This document shows positions 16,454 through 25,842 of a DNA stretch of 64,000 bases, in pieces. The notes beneath the pieces are model-generated. The model was not told the DNA's origin. It worked only from the letters and a program-made list of their open reading frames with translations, and ran no database searches. The stretch spans positions 673,190 to 737,189 of the forward strand of contig NZ_LUTV01000005.1 in assembly GCF_001646945.1 (NCBI RefSeq), in the 5' to 3' direction. The position numbers were made by a program, and so were the translations under genes. The stretch's first letter is position 1, and each line of letters starts with the position of its first letter. Source of the stretch: Endozoicomonas ascidiicola (GTDB lineage Bacteria; Pseudomonadota; Gammaproteobacteria; Pseudomonadales; Endozoicomonadaceae).

Positions 16454-17337
16454 GCAATCCCCTTTCCCAGCTGCCGCCACCGCGCTTTGTCGAAGAGTTG
16501 TCGGTAGACACTATTTTTCAGCAGCGCCTAGCAGTATTGCGAACCACTGATCCGAAGCTGGCGGATAACCTGAGAGTGGGTGATCCAACCTATAACAGCA
16601 TCCTCCAGGGATCACTGCGGGAACTGCACCTGCGGCAGTATGTGAATGAATCCGGCAAGGGAGTAATGCCGGCTTATGCAAAAGGTAATGACCTTGATCA
16701 ATTGGGCGCCCGCTGGAAAGTTGAACGACAGGTGATTGACCCCGGTGATCCGGACGCCACACCACCCATTGACCCGATTAAAGAAGACGATGAACGTTTT
16801 CTGGAAAGAATCCTGCTGGCTATGGAAGGGCAAACCAATGCTGGTACAGAATCCGCTTATCATTTCCATGCGTTATCGTCTGACCCAATGGTGTTGGACT
16901 CTGCCGAGAAAAGCCCTACTGAAGGCCAAGTGCTAATCAGTATTCTTTCCCGGGAAGGGGATGGCACCGGCAGTGAAGAACTTTTGTCACGGGTTCGGGC
17001 GCATATGATGCAACCCCATATCCGACAGATGACTGATGAAGTCGTGATTCAAAGTGCCACCGTTCACACCTATCGACTGGAAGCACGATTGATTGCCGCT
17101 GCCGGCCCTACAGCATCGCTGGCATTAGAAGCCGCCAGAGCCAAAGCTCAGGAATACGTATCACTGGTGCATCGGATGAAGGTAAAAGCCTCCATCTCCG
17201 GTATTTATGCGGCACTTCAGCAGCCCGGCATTATTGATGTGAATCTTGTTTCACCCGTTGCCAGTATTGATCCGGGCGATACCGGTTCAACCTTCTGTTC
17301 TGCTATTGAATTAACGCTGGAGGTGGCCAATGGTTGA
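16450..17337 (+). CDS. J: Baseplate assembly protein J
   Basis: A 295-aa homologue of P2 gpJ / T4 gp6. It has GNDLDQLGARWKVERQ, an acidic DDERFLERILLAMEG with TNAGTESAYHFHAL, and a VLISILSREGDGT segment before a C-terminal alpha/beta domain. J builds the wedge ring that triggers sheath contraction. It overlaps the I gene by 8 nt. Confidence 0.85.
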   Translation: MSNPLSQLPPPRFVEELSVDTIFQQRLAVLRTTDPKLADNLRVGDPTYNSILQGSLRELHLRQYVNESGKGVMPAYAKGNDLDQLGARWKVERQVIDPGDPDATPPIDPIKEDDERFLERILLAMEGQTNAGTESAYHFHALSSDPMVLDSAEKSPTEGQVLISILSREGDGTGSEELLSRVRAHMMQPHIRQMTDEVVIQSATVHTYRLEARLIAAAGPTASLALEAARAKAQEYVSLVHRMKVKASISGIYAALQQPGIIDVNLVSPVASIDPGDTGSTFCSAIELTLEVANG

Positions 17338-18367
17338 TCTGTTACCCGCTTCCGCTACCCGGCAGGAACGCGCCGTTGCTCAGCTGGATGAACGGTTGAA
17401 CAACATTCCGGTGCTGTATCGTGAATTCTGGGACCCGTTTAAATGTCCGTTGGATTTGCTGCCCTATCTCGCCTATCAAAGCTCAGTGGATGAGTGGAAC
17501 AACAACTGGCCAGAACATATCAAACGACAGGTCATTGATGATGCGCTCTATCAACACCGTATTAAGGGCAGCCGCCTGGCGGTGGAAAATGCCATTGCCC
17601 GGTTTGGTACCGTTGGGCATATCACCGAATGGTGGGAAACCACGCCAAAAGGTAAACCCCATACTTTTAAGGTGGATGTATCGGCTCAGGATAATGAGCG
17701 GATGTTGCCGGTGTTGGATATCAGTGGACAGGTTTTTATTTATGGGGCAGATCCTATCCCTGTCAGAACAAGCCGAATTTACAAGCTCAAAATAAAGACT
17801 CGAAAAGTTGAAGGAAGTGGTCAGTTCTATGCAGGAATTACTGTTCTGGACTCTGAATACAAAGGGATAAACATTGGTGGTTATCCTCGTGTTCATTGTG
17901 CAGCTAAAGGTGTAGCGATCAAACCTGAAGATGGTTGGGTAACCTTTGAGGGTGAGGTTGCAGGAATCGGCACCAGTGATGATTCATTTAAAGAGGGAAC
18001 GGTTTATGTTCGCCCTCACTTTATTGTGAATTATTCAGGTTCAGGGCTGGCGCAAGTAGCAGAGGTTGAATTGTGGGATTTATTCGACAATAAGCAACTG
18101 ATAACAAATTCCCGGTTTGAAAATGGCAAGCAAGGCTGGAGTCGTGATTATGGTGGCGAAACCGTCCCCGACAACGCCCCCGGCACCATCACCAGTGCTG
18201 CTTTTCGCCCCGATGGGGATTTGCAGTCCGATATGATCAACGCAATCAACAAGGCCAAACCATTACGCAGTCATTTTGATTTCACCGTGGGTACCGTGCA
18301 ATCGGCACCGGTGGAATTGCAATCACGGCTGACCATTCATGTATTACACAGGGGGAACTGGGAATAA
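17330..18367 (+). CDS. I: Tail protein I with an inserted beta domain
   Basis: A 345-aa baseplate protein. Residues about 1-130 match P2 gpI (LLPASATRQERAVAQLD, CPLDLLPYLAYQSSVDEW, VIDDALYQHRIKGSRLAVENAI). The usual C-terminal motif (SHFDFTVGT...VEL.SRL) appears only in the last 40 residues. Between them, roughly residues 145-285, is an extra beta-rich segment (VRTSRIYKLKIKTRK..., ITNSRFENGKQGWSRDYGG) that looks like a carbohydrate-binding or jelly-roll module. It is codon-coupled to the fibre gene (1-nt overlap). The inserted domain is unusual for this family. Confidence 0.78.
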   Translation: MVDLLPASATRQERAVAQLDERLNNIPVLYREFWDPFKCPLDLLPYLAYQSSVDEWNNNWPEHIKRQVIDDALYQHRIKGSRLAVENAIARFGTVGHITEWWETTPKGKPHTFKVDVSAQDNERMLPVLDISGQVFIYGADPIPVRTSRIYKLKIKTRKVEGSGQFYAGITVLDSEYKGINIGGYPRVHCAAKGVAIKPEDGWVTFEGEVAGIGTSDDSFKEGTVYVRPHFIVNYSGSGLAQVAEVELWDLFDNKQLITNSRFENGKQGWSRDYGGETVPDNAPGTITSAAFRPDGDLQSDMINAINKAKPLRSHFDFTVGTVQSAPVELQSRLTIHVLHRGNWE

Positions 18368-19269
18368 TGGCTTTCACTATTCACCAGAGCGGCATCGATG
18401 CCGCCATCAACGCCCAGGCTTCCGGTTTTTCCGGCGAGACGTTGAGTAAAGTCAAACTGTACAACGGCAGCAGCCTGGTTAAAGAACTGACGTTGCAAGG
18501 TGTGTCCGTGATCGAACCCTCACGGATTTACACCGTCGCTACCGATGCCACCGTGAACGAAAGTTACGATGTGACCAAGATGGAGTTTTACGTCAGCTCC
18601 GGTGCGTTGTTTGCCACCGCACAAAGTGATGATGGCTCGGTACTTCAGAGTAAAGGACCTGATTCGGTATTTTCTCTGGCAGAGCAGCTGAATCTGAGTG
18701 CGGCGCCGGGGAGCATAATGCCTTCGGGGGATATTACGCTGACTAATCCGCCGGCCACTGAGAAGTTTTTGGGGATTGGGCAGATTGCTACGGATGCGAA
18801 GGTAGATGAAGGGGAAGATGATTTTGATTGGGTTACTTCAAAGAAGCTCCAGCGCCGCCTATCATTATTCGCAAAAGATGCCACAGAATTATTGAAAGGT
18901 TTTTTACGAATCGGCACACAGGATGAGGTGAATGCAGGTGAGATAAACGACGTGGCCGTGACCCCTAAAACATTAGCTGGCTGGCTTCTTTCAAAAGTAT
19001 GCGTTTGGGCTAATCATTCTAATTCACCTCAAATCAGCAGTATTACCATTGCCGGTATATTTAGGATTTATTTCGGTAAAGGTGCAAATAATGGTAATAA
19101 TAATGTGCTCTTTCCTGCTGCCTTTAGTTCGATACATTACGTCAATGCTATTGACGATCAATCCGGGAGCCATATATCCATAACAACTATTACGGCAAGT
19201 ACTTCTGCAATGAAAGTTCACGGAGGTGTTGTTGGTAGTTTCTGGTGGGTTGCCATGGGGAGGGTCTGA
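18367..19269 (+). CDS. Tail fibre protein
   Basis: A 300-aa receptor-binding fibre candidate. The N-terminal 150 residues resemble the phage fibre attachment domain (IHQSGIDAAINAQASGFSGE, with ISAPDGSIM-like repeats). The middle has the linker DDFDWVTSKKLQRRL and AVTPKTLAGWL, common in P2-type fibres. The C-terminal 90 residues (from VCVWANHSNSPQ) form a small receptor-binding module. It directly follows I and precedes a chaperone-like gene, the normal P2 order. Confidence 0.78.
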   Translation: MAFTIHQSGIDAAINAQASGFSGETLSKVKLYNGSSLVKELTLQGVSVIEPSRIYTVATDATVNESYDVTKMEFYVSSGALFATAQSDDGSVLQSKGPDSVFSLAEQLNLSAAPGSIMPSGDITLTNPPATEKFLGIGQIATDAKVDEGEDDFDWVTSKKLQRRLSLFAKDATELLKGFLRIGTQDEVNAGEINDVAVTPKTLAGWLLSKVCVWANHSNSPQISSITIAGIFRIYFGKGANNGNNNVLFPAAFSSIHYVNAIDDQSGSHISITTITASTSAMKVHGGVVGSFWWVAMGRV

Positions 19270-19271
19270 CT

Positions 19272-19706
19272 GTGAAACAGTATTTCTATACGATTGATAA
19301 CAATGGTTTAATTACTGGGTTTTACATCACTAATAAACCACCTGGAAATGCCATAAAAACAAACAAAAAGGAGCATGAAAAAGCATTACTGCTTGGTAAC
19401 CAGAGCACAGAATTATACGGAGATGTTTCTGGCTCTATTACTGGCAGACCATTACCAGATCAGCCTATAAACCTAGATAAAACCATCGAACGCCAATGGC
19501 GCAACCAGGAACTGGCCTTAGCCGACCGCTGCTTCACCCCAAAATTCGGCCACACTACCTGGACGACAGAACAACGCCAAACAGCCCAGGATAAAATAGG
19601 CGACTACATCGACCTGTTAAAAACCGGCCCTAACGAGCATTCGGATTTCCCTGATCAGTCATGGCGCCCGATCTGGCCGGAAGGTGTACCACGCCCCGTA
19701 GGCTAG
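19272..19706 (+). CDS. Tail fibre assembly protein-like
   Basis: A 144-aa protein starting at GTG 19272, 2 nt after the fibre stop. It ends in a Trp/Pro-rich tail and has DKTIERQWRNQELALADRC, the helical segment found in fibre-assembly (Tfa) and related DUF proteins. It probably chaperones the upstream fibre. Confidence 0.6.
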   Translation: MKQYFYTIDNNGLITGFYITNKPPGNAIKTNKKEHEKALLLGNQSTELYGDVSGSITGRPLPDQPINLDKTIERQWRNQELALADRCFTPKFGHTTWTTEQRQTAQDKIGDYIDLLKTGPNEHSDFPDQSWRPIWPEGVPRPVG

Positions 19707-19736
19707 TGCATTGATTAGCAGTAACCACAAGCAGTA

Positions 19737-19766
19737 AACTAACAGCAGTCCAACTAACAGCAGTCC
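19737..19766 (+). repeat. Tandem 15-bp direct repeat before the sheath gene
   Basis: AACTAACAGCAGTCC occurs twice in direct succession (19737-19751 and 19752-19766), with a related AGCAGTAAC just upstream. It lies in the 124-bp gap between the fibre and sheath modules. It could be replication slippage or a regulator site; no promoter is clear. Confidence 0.5.
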
Positions 19767-19830
19767 CAAACAACCCGCAGAAGCCATCGAAGGTATTGCG
19801 ATTCACTCTCTCAGGAGAAGGAGAATCACA

Positions 19831-20991
19831 ATGCCTCAGTTTCGACACGGCATTTATGGCGCAACCAGCGCAGCTGGTCCCCGCCCCGTCACTATCGCAC
19901 CTACCAGTACCATTGTTATTTGGGGAACCGCTCCCGATGCGGATGAAGCGGTATTTCCCCTCAATACACCGGTACTGATTCCGGGCTCACCCCTGAAAGC
20001 CGCCAAGCTGGATACCAAAGGCCAGCGCACCGGCACGCTGTTATCAGCGGTGGAAATCATTCTGGCCATTACCGGCGCTATTGTTGTTGTCATCCGTACC
20101 GAAGAAGGTGACGACGATGCAGCAGCCATCACCAACATTCTGGGCGGGACCGATGCCACCGGAAAGCGCACCGGCATCGATGCAGTCTTCAATGTTCAGG
20201 CCATGCACGGGCTCAAGCCCCGTATTTTGATTGCTCCCGGTTTTTCCAGTGATCAGGCGGTTGCCACTAAATTGCAGACAGTGGCCAATCGTCTCCGTGG
20301 GTTCTGTTACGCAGACGCTCCCGGCAGCACCGAAACCGGCGCCAATGTCTATCGTCAGAACTTCGGTTCCCGTCGTCTCGAAGTGTGTTGGCCAAGAGTC
20401 ATCAACACCAAGGCCGAAAAAGTACCGATGTCTGCCGTGGCTGCGGGGCTCCGTGCAAAAGTAGACAACACACCCTGGGAAGAGTATTCCGCCAGCATTT
20501 CCAACTGGAAAGTTTTGCCTATTATCGGCACTGAATATCCGGTGGATTTTGTAGACGGTGATAACAGCTGCCTGGCTTACATTCTCAACAGCAACCAGAT
20601 CAGCACCATTATCAACGACGGTGGTCTTCGGTACTGGGGCAATCACAACTGTTCTGATGATCCGAAGTGGCAGTTCTCAACCCATGTGCGCATTAACGAC
20701 ATCATTCTCGATGCCTCCACCGCTGCACTGAAATGGGCAAGGGATCGCAAGATGAACAAGACCTTTGTGGATGATGTGCTGGAAACCCAGAACAACTTTC
20801 TGGCAGGGGAAACCCGCGCCAAGAACCTGTTGGGTGGTATTGCCTACGCAGATCCGGAGCTGAATGCCCCTGATGTGATTCTCGCTGGTGAATTTTATAT
20901 GGATTACAACTTCACCCCTCCGGGTGTGGCGCAAGCCATCATGATCACCAGTCATTTCGTCAATGACTACGCCACCACCATCTTTGAGTAG
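19831..20991 (+). CDS. Major tail sheath protein
   Basis: A 386-aa contractile sheath subunit. HGIYGATSAAGPRPVTIAPT, AVFPLNTPVLI and LKPRILIAPGFSSD are recognisable segments of P2 FI-type sheath proteins, and length is typical. The start is preceded by GGAGAAGGAG. The tube gene follows after 46 nt. Confidence 0.9.
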   Translation: MPQFRHGIYGATSAAGPRPVTIAPTSTIVIWGTAPDADEAVFPLNTPVLIPGSPLKAAKLDTKGQRTGTLLSAVEIILAITGAIVVVIRTEEGDDDAAAITNILGGTDATGKRTGIDAVFNVQAMHGLKPRILIAPGFSSDQAVATKLQTVANRLRGFCYADAPGSTETGANVYRQNFGSRRLEVCWPRVINTKAEKVPMSAVAAGLRAKVDNTPWEEYSASISNWKVLPIIGTEYPVDFVDGDNSCLAYILNSNQISTIINDGGLRYWGNHNCSDDPKWQFSTHVRINDIILDASTAALKWARDRKMNKTFVDDVLETQNNFLAGETRAKNLLGGIAYADPELNAPDVILAGEFYMDYNFTPPGVAQAIMITSHFVNDYATTIFE

Positions 20992-21037
20992 CCCCGGCTA
21001 CTCAACGGCACCATAAACCAGAAAGGGAGAACACATT

Positions 21038-21544
21038 ATGGCAACCCCAAAAGTACTGGCGGATTACAACTGGTTTGCTGATGGCATCGGCAAAGTCGGT
21101 TTGGTCCCCAAAATCAAACTGCCCGACTTCACCAAGGTGATGGAAGAATATATGGCGGGCGGTATGGCAGCGCCTATTGAGATTTTCATGGGCTGTATTG
21201 AAGCGCAAACCATGACAGTCACTCTGGCAGAGCCTGACCCACAGGTATTGAAGCTGTTCAAATTCACCAACGGTGAAGAAAAGATGTACACCTTCCGCTC
21301 GGCACTGACCGGTCGTGGTGAGGCCGAAGGCTTTGTGGTGAAGTGTCAGGCGCAGTTGAAAAACTTCTCTATGGATGACATTGAGCGCAAAAAACTCTCC
21401 AACTGCGATATTGAGATGACGCTGGTTACCTACAAACTGGAGCGCAAAGGCGAAGTTATCTTCGATGTGGATGCCGATGGTGGGCAACTGATCGTTGATG
21501 GTAAGGATCTGCGGGCTGACATTAATAACCTGATTGGTAACTGA
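21038..21544 (+). CDS. Major tail tube protein
   Basis: A 168-aa tube subunit, the P2 FII type. It has DYNWFADGIGKVGLVPKIKL, PDFTKVMEEYMAGGM and a C-terminal half with LTGRGEAEGFVVKCQAQLK. It assembles inside the sheath and has the standard size. GGGAG precedes the ATG. Confidence 0.9.
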   Translation: MATPKVLADYNWFADGIGKVGLVPKIKLPDFTKVMEEYMAGGMAAPIEIFMGCIEAQTMTVTLAEPDPQVLKLFKFTNGEEKMYTFRSALTGRGEAEGFVVKCQAQLKNFSMDDIERKKLSNCDIEMTLVTYKLERKGEVIFDVDADGGQLIVDGKDLRADINNLIGN

Positions 21545-21545
21545 T

Positions 21546-21890
21546 ATGAGTGATAGCGAACAGTCTGTGGGTTATCAGCCAATTCCCATCCAGTTTCAAG
21601 TACCAAAAGAACTGGGTGGTGAATTGAAAAAATCCGTCATTATGCGGCCGCCCACTACGGAAGATGTGGAGTTGGCTCAACTCATGGCGCAGAGCCCTGT
21701 TCATAAGGACATTCTGCTCTACGCCAATCTCACAGAAACATCCGAAGAGTTTGTGCGTTCTCTGGCGTTTTACGACTTCAGGCAACTGGAGAGTGCCTTC
21801 GATGCTTTTATGTGCCCGGTGTTCGATCATGTCGACAAGCGTGCATTGTTCTTGCCAAAGCCCTTGGAGGCCACAGCCTCAAAGAGCTGA
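21546..21890 (+). CDS. E: Tail assembly chaperone E (upstream frame)
   Basis: A 114-aa P2 gpE-like chaperone between tube and tape measure. RPPTTEDVELAQLMA, LRQLESAFDAF-type helices and a short Lys/Ser tail fit the family. I chose ATG 21546, which lies just after the tube stop. An open -1 frame continues beyond its stop and reaches the tape-measure start, as in the E/E' frameshift of P2. Confidence 0.75.
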   Translation: MSDSEQSVGYQPIPIQFQVPKELGGELKKSVIMRPPTTEDVELAQLMAQSPVHKDILLYANLTETSEEFVRSLAFYDFRQLESAFDAFMCPVFDHVDKRALFLPKPLEATASKS

Positions 21891-21967
21891 AAGCGACACC
21901 GGTTCATGAAATCTTTGAAACCCTGCAGGAACTAAAGGAGCTGGCCCGGGATGTCCCAGAAGAATGA
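21857..21967 (+). CDS. E' extension reached by -1 frameshifting
   Basis: In the -1 frame relative to E, an open stretch encodes ALGGHSLKELKATPVHEIF, followed by ETLQELKELARDVPEE and a stop at 21965-21967. It overlaps the tape-measure start at 21951. It has no good start of its own but reads like a real helical protein. Lys codons with an A before them, at 21858-21860 (CCA AAG) and 21882-21884 (TCA AAG), allow re-pairing as AAA after a -1 slip. The frameshift itself is inferred from the family precedent. Confidence 0.6.
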   Translation, partial: KALGGHSLKELKATPVHEIFETLQELKELARDVPEE

Positions 21968-23690
21968 CATCGGTATTCGCATTACTGGCGAGGTGGATAA
22001 ACGCACCATCCGGGCTTTTCGTACTACGGCGAAAGAATCGGAGAATGCCCGTAAGCGCATGATCGGCAATGCGGGTAGAGATACCCGGGCTATTGGTCAG
22101 GTGGCTCGCTCTCAGGGTCGCCTGAATCGTACGGTTAAAGACGTCACTCGCAGTATTGGGCGGGAAGACCAGGCATTCAAACGGGCTTCCCGATCCATTG
22201 GTGATTACGATCGCAAAATCAAAGCCGCTACCAAAAGCCATAGTCGTTTAAAGAAAGCCGCCAAAGCCACAGGCAATGCCATCAATACCAAAGTGGCCAC
22301 TATTGGTGGCGGCGCGGCTGTCGGGCTTTCGGCTAAACAATTGGTGGATGATGAAGCCTTTTGGACTCGACTGAAAACTGACTCCAGCGCCTCTGCTGAA
22401 AAAATTGAATCCCTGAAAAACCGCACTTTTGATATGGCCGTGAAAATGCGGATAAACCCTACCATGCTGAAAGCCTCCATTGCAGAAATACAAAAGCTGA
22501 CCGGTGATCTGGATCTGGCTTCTGAAAACTTGGAAAACATGGCTATTGGTATTCAGGGTTCAGGCTCTACCGGTGTGGATATTGGTGGCCTGGTTGCCAA
22601 TCTGAATAAAAAAATGGGGCTTCGAAGTGCAAAGGAGATGCTGGAAAATTTAGATATTGCCAAACAGCTTGGTGATAAAGGCGCGTTTACCCTGAAAGAT
22701 TATTCCAGTATGGGTGGCCGTGTGCTTTCCGACCTTGGAGCCCGTGGCATCACCGGTACTCAGGGTAATGTTGAAGCTATGTCTTTACTGCAGTTTGGTA
22801 TGACTGGTACCAGTACTAAAGATACCGCAGTGAGTGCCTCAAAAGCGGTGACTCGTGATTTGCTTGCAAACCGGGACGAACTGGAAGGTTTCGGGGTGGA
22901 TTTGTTCGATCAAACAAAACCCGGGGAACAAATGCGTTTGCCGTCAGTCGTTCTTAAAGAGCTTTTTGATGCCACTGAAGGATTGCCTACCCAGCTGACT
23001 AAAGTCTTTGGTGATGAAGCATTCGAATTGATTAAGCCAATGATGATTGATTATCAAAACGGCTGGAAAGACTACGACAATTATCTTGGTACTCAGGGTG
23101 ATGGAAAAGCGCTGACCAATGCGGCAATGGAGAACCGAAACACCGCATCATCGAACCTGACCTATATCTCAGCCCTCTGGAATTCCTTTCTTGATGATGC
23201 TGGTAGTTCACTGATCAGCTCCACTGCAAGCCTTTTTGAAGATACCGACAACGACACGGCTAAAAAGGTGGTGGGGTCAACGGGTCTTGGTGCGATGGGT
23301 ATGGCCGGTGGTGCTTCTCTCGGGGCTGCTATCGGTTCCATTGTGCCTGTAGTTGGTACCGCTGTGGGCGCAGGTGTCGGCGCCCTTATTGGTGGTATGG
23401 GTGGTGCGCTTTCCGGTTATTTCCTGTCAGAAGATCAGGAGCGCCCGGCAGATCAGCAAGCCAGAGCCCTGTTGCAGGAATTCCAGAAACAGGAGCGAAG
23501 CATTCAACAAAAGGCCGCGGCCAGTAGTTCCCCAGTTACCGTCAATATGGGTGATATGAATTTCATTCAGAAAGAAGGCGAGCGCGATGAAGAGTTTTTA
23601 GAGCGAGCCCGTCAAATGATGCGTGAAGAAATGGAACGTGCCGCTGACAAAATGCGCCGGGATCAACAGCGACAGCTAACGGATTATTAG
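21951..23690 (+). CDS. Tail tape measure protein
   Basis: A 579-aa protein that sets tail length. It has a basic helical N-terminus (KRTIRAFRTTAKESENARKR), a long alpha-helical body, two hydrophobic segments near the C-terminus (about 445-490, rich in Gly/Ala) and a terminal coiled coil rich in Glu/Arg/Met. That is the standard tape-measure organisation, but short for a myovirus, which suggests a short tail. It follows the E/E' pair as expected. Confidence 0.85.
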   Translation: MSQKNDIGIRITGEVDKRTIRAFRTTAKESENARKRMIGNAGRDTRAIGQVARSQGRLNRTVKDVTRSIGREDQAFKRASRSIGDYDRKIKAATKSHSRLKKAAKATGNAINTKVATIGGGAAVGLSAKQLVDDEAFWTRLKTDSSASAEKIESLKNRTFDMAVKMRINPTMLKASIAEIQKLTGDLDLASENLENMAIGIQGSGSTGVDIGGLVANLNKKMGLRSAKEMLENLDIAKQLGDKGAFTLKDYSSMGGRVLSDLGARGITGTQGNVEAMSLLQFGMTGTSTKDTAVSASKAVTRDLLANRDELEGFGVDLFDQTKPGEQMRLPSVVLKELFDATEGLPTQLTKVFGDEAFELIKPMMIDYQNGWKDYDNYLGTQGDGKALTNAAMENRNTASSNLTYISALWNSFLDDAGSSLISSTASLFEDTDNDTAKKVVGSTGLGAMGMAGGASLGAAIGSIVPVVGTAVGAGVGALIGGMGGALSGYFLSEDQERPADQQARALLQEFQKQERSIQQKAAASSSPVTVNMGDMNFIQKEGERDEEFLERARQMMREEMERAADKMRRDQQRQLTDY

Positions 23691-23698
23691 GGGGCTCT

Positions 23699-24094
23699 AT
23701 GGTCGAACCACAACTGGCACTGGGTGCATATCGTTTTGGCACCACTACCGCAGCACTGCAGGAGATGGACGAAACCTCCGAATGGCGCTGGGCAGATAAA
23801 GAGGTTATTCAGGGCAAACCCCGATCTGATTATATTGGCCCCGGGCTGGATTCACTTGAATTACCCGGTGTGATTTATCCTCACTTTCGCGGTGGGTTGG
23901 GTCAGGTGGAAGCCATGAAAGCAGAAGCCGACAAGGGTTCACCATTGCGACTGGTGCTGGGTACCGGTCAGGATATGGGGCTCTGGACCATTCGCCGAAT
24001 TACTCAGCGTAAAACCGTACTCCAACAACAAGGCGTGCCCCTAAAAATTGATTTCAGAATCTCCCTGAAACAATACGGAGGCGCCGTTCAATAA
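23699..24094 (+). CDS. U: Tail protein U
   Basis: A 131-aa P2 gpU homologue: ALGAYRFGTTTAALQEMD, then WRWADKEVIQGKP and LGTGQDMGLWTIRRI are family hallmarks. It ends by a 1-nt overlap with X. gpU is a tail-completion protein that interacts with the tape measure end. Confidence 0.88.
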   Translation: MVEPQLALGAYRFGTTTAALQEMDETSEWRWADKEVIQGKPRSDYIGPGLDSLELPGVIYPHFRGGLGQVEAMKAEADKGSPLRLVLGTGQDMGLWTIRRITQRKTVLQQQGVPLKIDFRISLKQYGGAVQ

Positions 24095-24300
24095 TGGCCA
24101 AATACACCACCAGAGACGGGGATATGCTGGATGCCATCTGTTACCAGTATTACGGCCACCTGAACGGCACGTTGGAAAAGGTACTCAATGCCAACCCCTG
24201 CTTATGCGAAAAGCCGATACTACTGCCCGCCGGGCTGGTGATTGAATTGCCAGTGCTGGAAGCCACAGGCACCACCGAAAGCATTGATCTGTTTGAATAA
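24094..24300 (+). CDS. X: Tail protein X
   Basis: A 68-aa LysM-like tail protein X (TRDGDMLDAICYQYYG, then VLNANPCL and AGLVIELP). P2 X is a small baseplate-associated protein. It sits between U and D, exactly as in P2. Confidence 0.88.
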   Translation: MAKYTTRDGDMLDAICYQYYGHLNGTLEKVLNANPCLCEKPILLPAGLVIELPVLEATGTTESIDLFE

Positions 24301-24320
24301 TGTGAATAACGGGAACACCC

Positions 24321-25337
24321 ATGACGCCAGATTTTAAAATCACCATAGGCGGTAAAGATCGAACAGAGATTATCCGGGAAAACCTGATCAGCATCAGCCG
24401 TACCGATGAGGCCGGGCACAAATCCGACAGCCTGACCATTGAGCTGCACGACAATGGCAAACTGGCGTTTCCTTCCAAAGAGCAGGATATAAAACTCTGG
24501 ATCGGTTATCGCAACCCACTGACCCGTAATATTGATCTGGTGTATCGGGGTAACTACCGGCTCGATGGTGTGGAGTTTCCCTTTCCGGATTATCGAATGA
24601 TTTTCTCCGCTTCCGGTGCCCGTTTACGCGGTGGCTTTACCTCGCCCCGGGATGGCGTCTGGCAGGAGATGACTCTGGGCACCATTGCCGAAACCATTGC
24701 GGTGCGTCATGGGTTTGATCTGGCCATTTCCGAAAAGCTCAACAACATCCCCATCGAATTTGAAGATCAGAAAGCCCAGAGCGATGCCGATCTGCTCACT
24801 CGGTTAGCCAGTCGTTACGATGCCACCATGAAACCGGTAGGTAATAAACTGGTGCTGTTTGAGAAAGGCGACGGGAAAAGTGTGTCCGGTAACAGTATCA
24901 AGCCAGTGCATATTCCCATTAATCAGGAAACCGCCGGTAATGTGAAACTCAGTGGCCGGGTCAGGCAGAACTCGGTACGGGCCAACTACCGCAACCTCAA
25001 TGCCGGTGGTGAGCAGTTTGTCGAAACGTCATCAGAACAACCTCAAAAGGTGCTGCCTCAGCTCTACGATTTTGAACCCGATGCCCGACAAGCAGCCTGG
25101 GCGGCGCTCCATGAAATTCAGCGAGCGCAGTTTGAATTTATTATGAGCAGAATGCCGGTGAATCAGGATGTGCGGGCAGAAGCCCTGGTGAATATCACCG
25201 GTCATCGCAGACCACAGGCTAACGGGGAATGGGTGGTGAAATCCTTAACGGAAACCCTGGATAATCAGGGCTTATGGCAGAGCTTTACCGCCAGTTATCC
25301 CAAGCAACGGGTAAAACAGGTGCCTAACCCTGCTTAG
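24321..25337 (+). CDS. D: Late control / baseplate hub protein D
   Basis: A 338-aa gpD-like hub protein (DFKITIGGKDRTEIIRENL, then SISRTDEAGHKSDSLTIELHD near residue 25, and AETIAVRHGFD near 130). D forms the hub on which V is mounted. It is the last gene of the rightward late block; its 3' end overlaps by 14 nt the end of the leftward XRE regulator. Confidence 0.87.
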   Translation: MTPDFKITIGGKDRTEIIRENLISISRTDEAGHKSDSLTIELHDNGKLAFPSKEQDIKLWIGYRNPLTRNIDLVYRGNYRLDGVEFPFPDYRMIFSASGARLRGGFTSPRDGVWQEMTLGTIAETIAVRHGFDLAISEKLNNIPIEFEDQKAQSDADLLTRLASRYDATMKPVGNKLVLFEKGDGKSVSGNSIKPVHIPINQETAGNVKLSGRVRQNSVRANYRNLNAGGEQFVETSSEQPQKVLPQLYDFEPDARQAAWAALHEIQRAQFEFIMSRMPVNQDVRAEALVNITGHRRPQANGEWVVKSLTETLDNQGLWQSFTASYPKQRVKQVPNPA

Positions 25338-25677
25338 CGCCGATCATTCGCTTGGCAACCGACAGTATTAACGCTTTTTCTTCATCGGTTAAGCGTTGAG
25401 CTTCCATCACTATTTCCTGCTCAATACGGCAGATTCTTTTGCTTCTCATTTGACCAATGCCTCTTATGTACCAATCCATACTGATATCCAGAATCTCACA
25501 GAGCCTTTCGATGCAGTGCATGGTTTTCGGATAGCTATCCTTCTCCCACTCTTTAACCGCACTCAGGCTTCGGTTCATCATTTGTGCCAGCTGCTTCTGT
25601 GATAGGCCTGCCGTGTTCCGGGCAAACCTCAATCGTTTATAGGCTGTTCCCGGGAGGTAGTCGGTTGACCCGGCCAT
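25324..25677 (-). CDS. XRE-family helix-turn-helix regulator
   Basis: A 117-aa DNA-binding protein with an HTH at residues about 15-65 (LRFARNTAGLSQKQLAQMM and SLSAVKEWEKDSYPKT) and an additional helical domain including DWYIRGIGQMRSKR. GAGGTG lies 5 nt upstream of the ATG. It is the first leftward gene after the late operon, and its stop is inside D. It may be a second repressor or a late-gene regulator. Confidence 0.78.
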   Translation of the reverse strand: MAGSTDYLPGTAYKRLRFARNTAGLSQKQLAQMMNRSLSAVKEWEKDSYPKTMHCIERLCEILDISMDWYIRGIGQMRSKRICRIEQEIVMEAQRLTDEEKALILSVAKRMIGAKQG

Positions 25678-25842
25678 TACTGCACCTCAAGTACCTTTGA
25701 ACTGGCTTGTTGTAGTCATGCCTTTGAAAAGTAGTTAGCGTTACAGGGTAGGCGATGTGACAGAAGGGCTTGAGTTCACATTGACAAAACAAATAGCGTA
25801 ATGGAACGAAACCTGAAGCAGGAAGCCAGAAAGGAGAACACC

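Noticed and set aside
1930..25337. A transposable Mu-like phage
   Set aside because: Head genes look Mu-like, but there is no MuA/MuB transposase and the phage sits at a tRNA with a 14-bp core repeat, so it integrates site-specifically.
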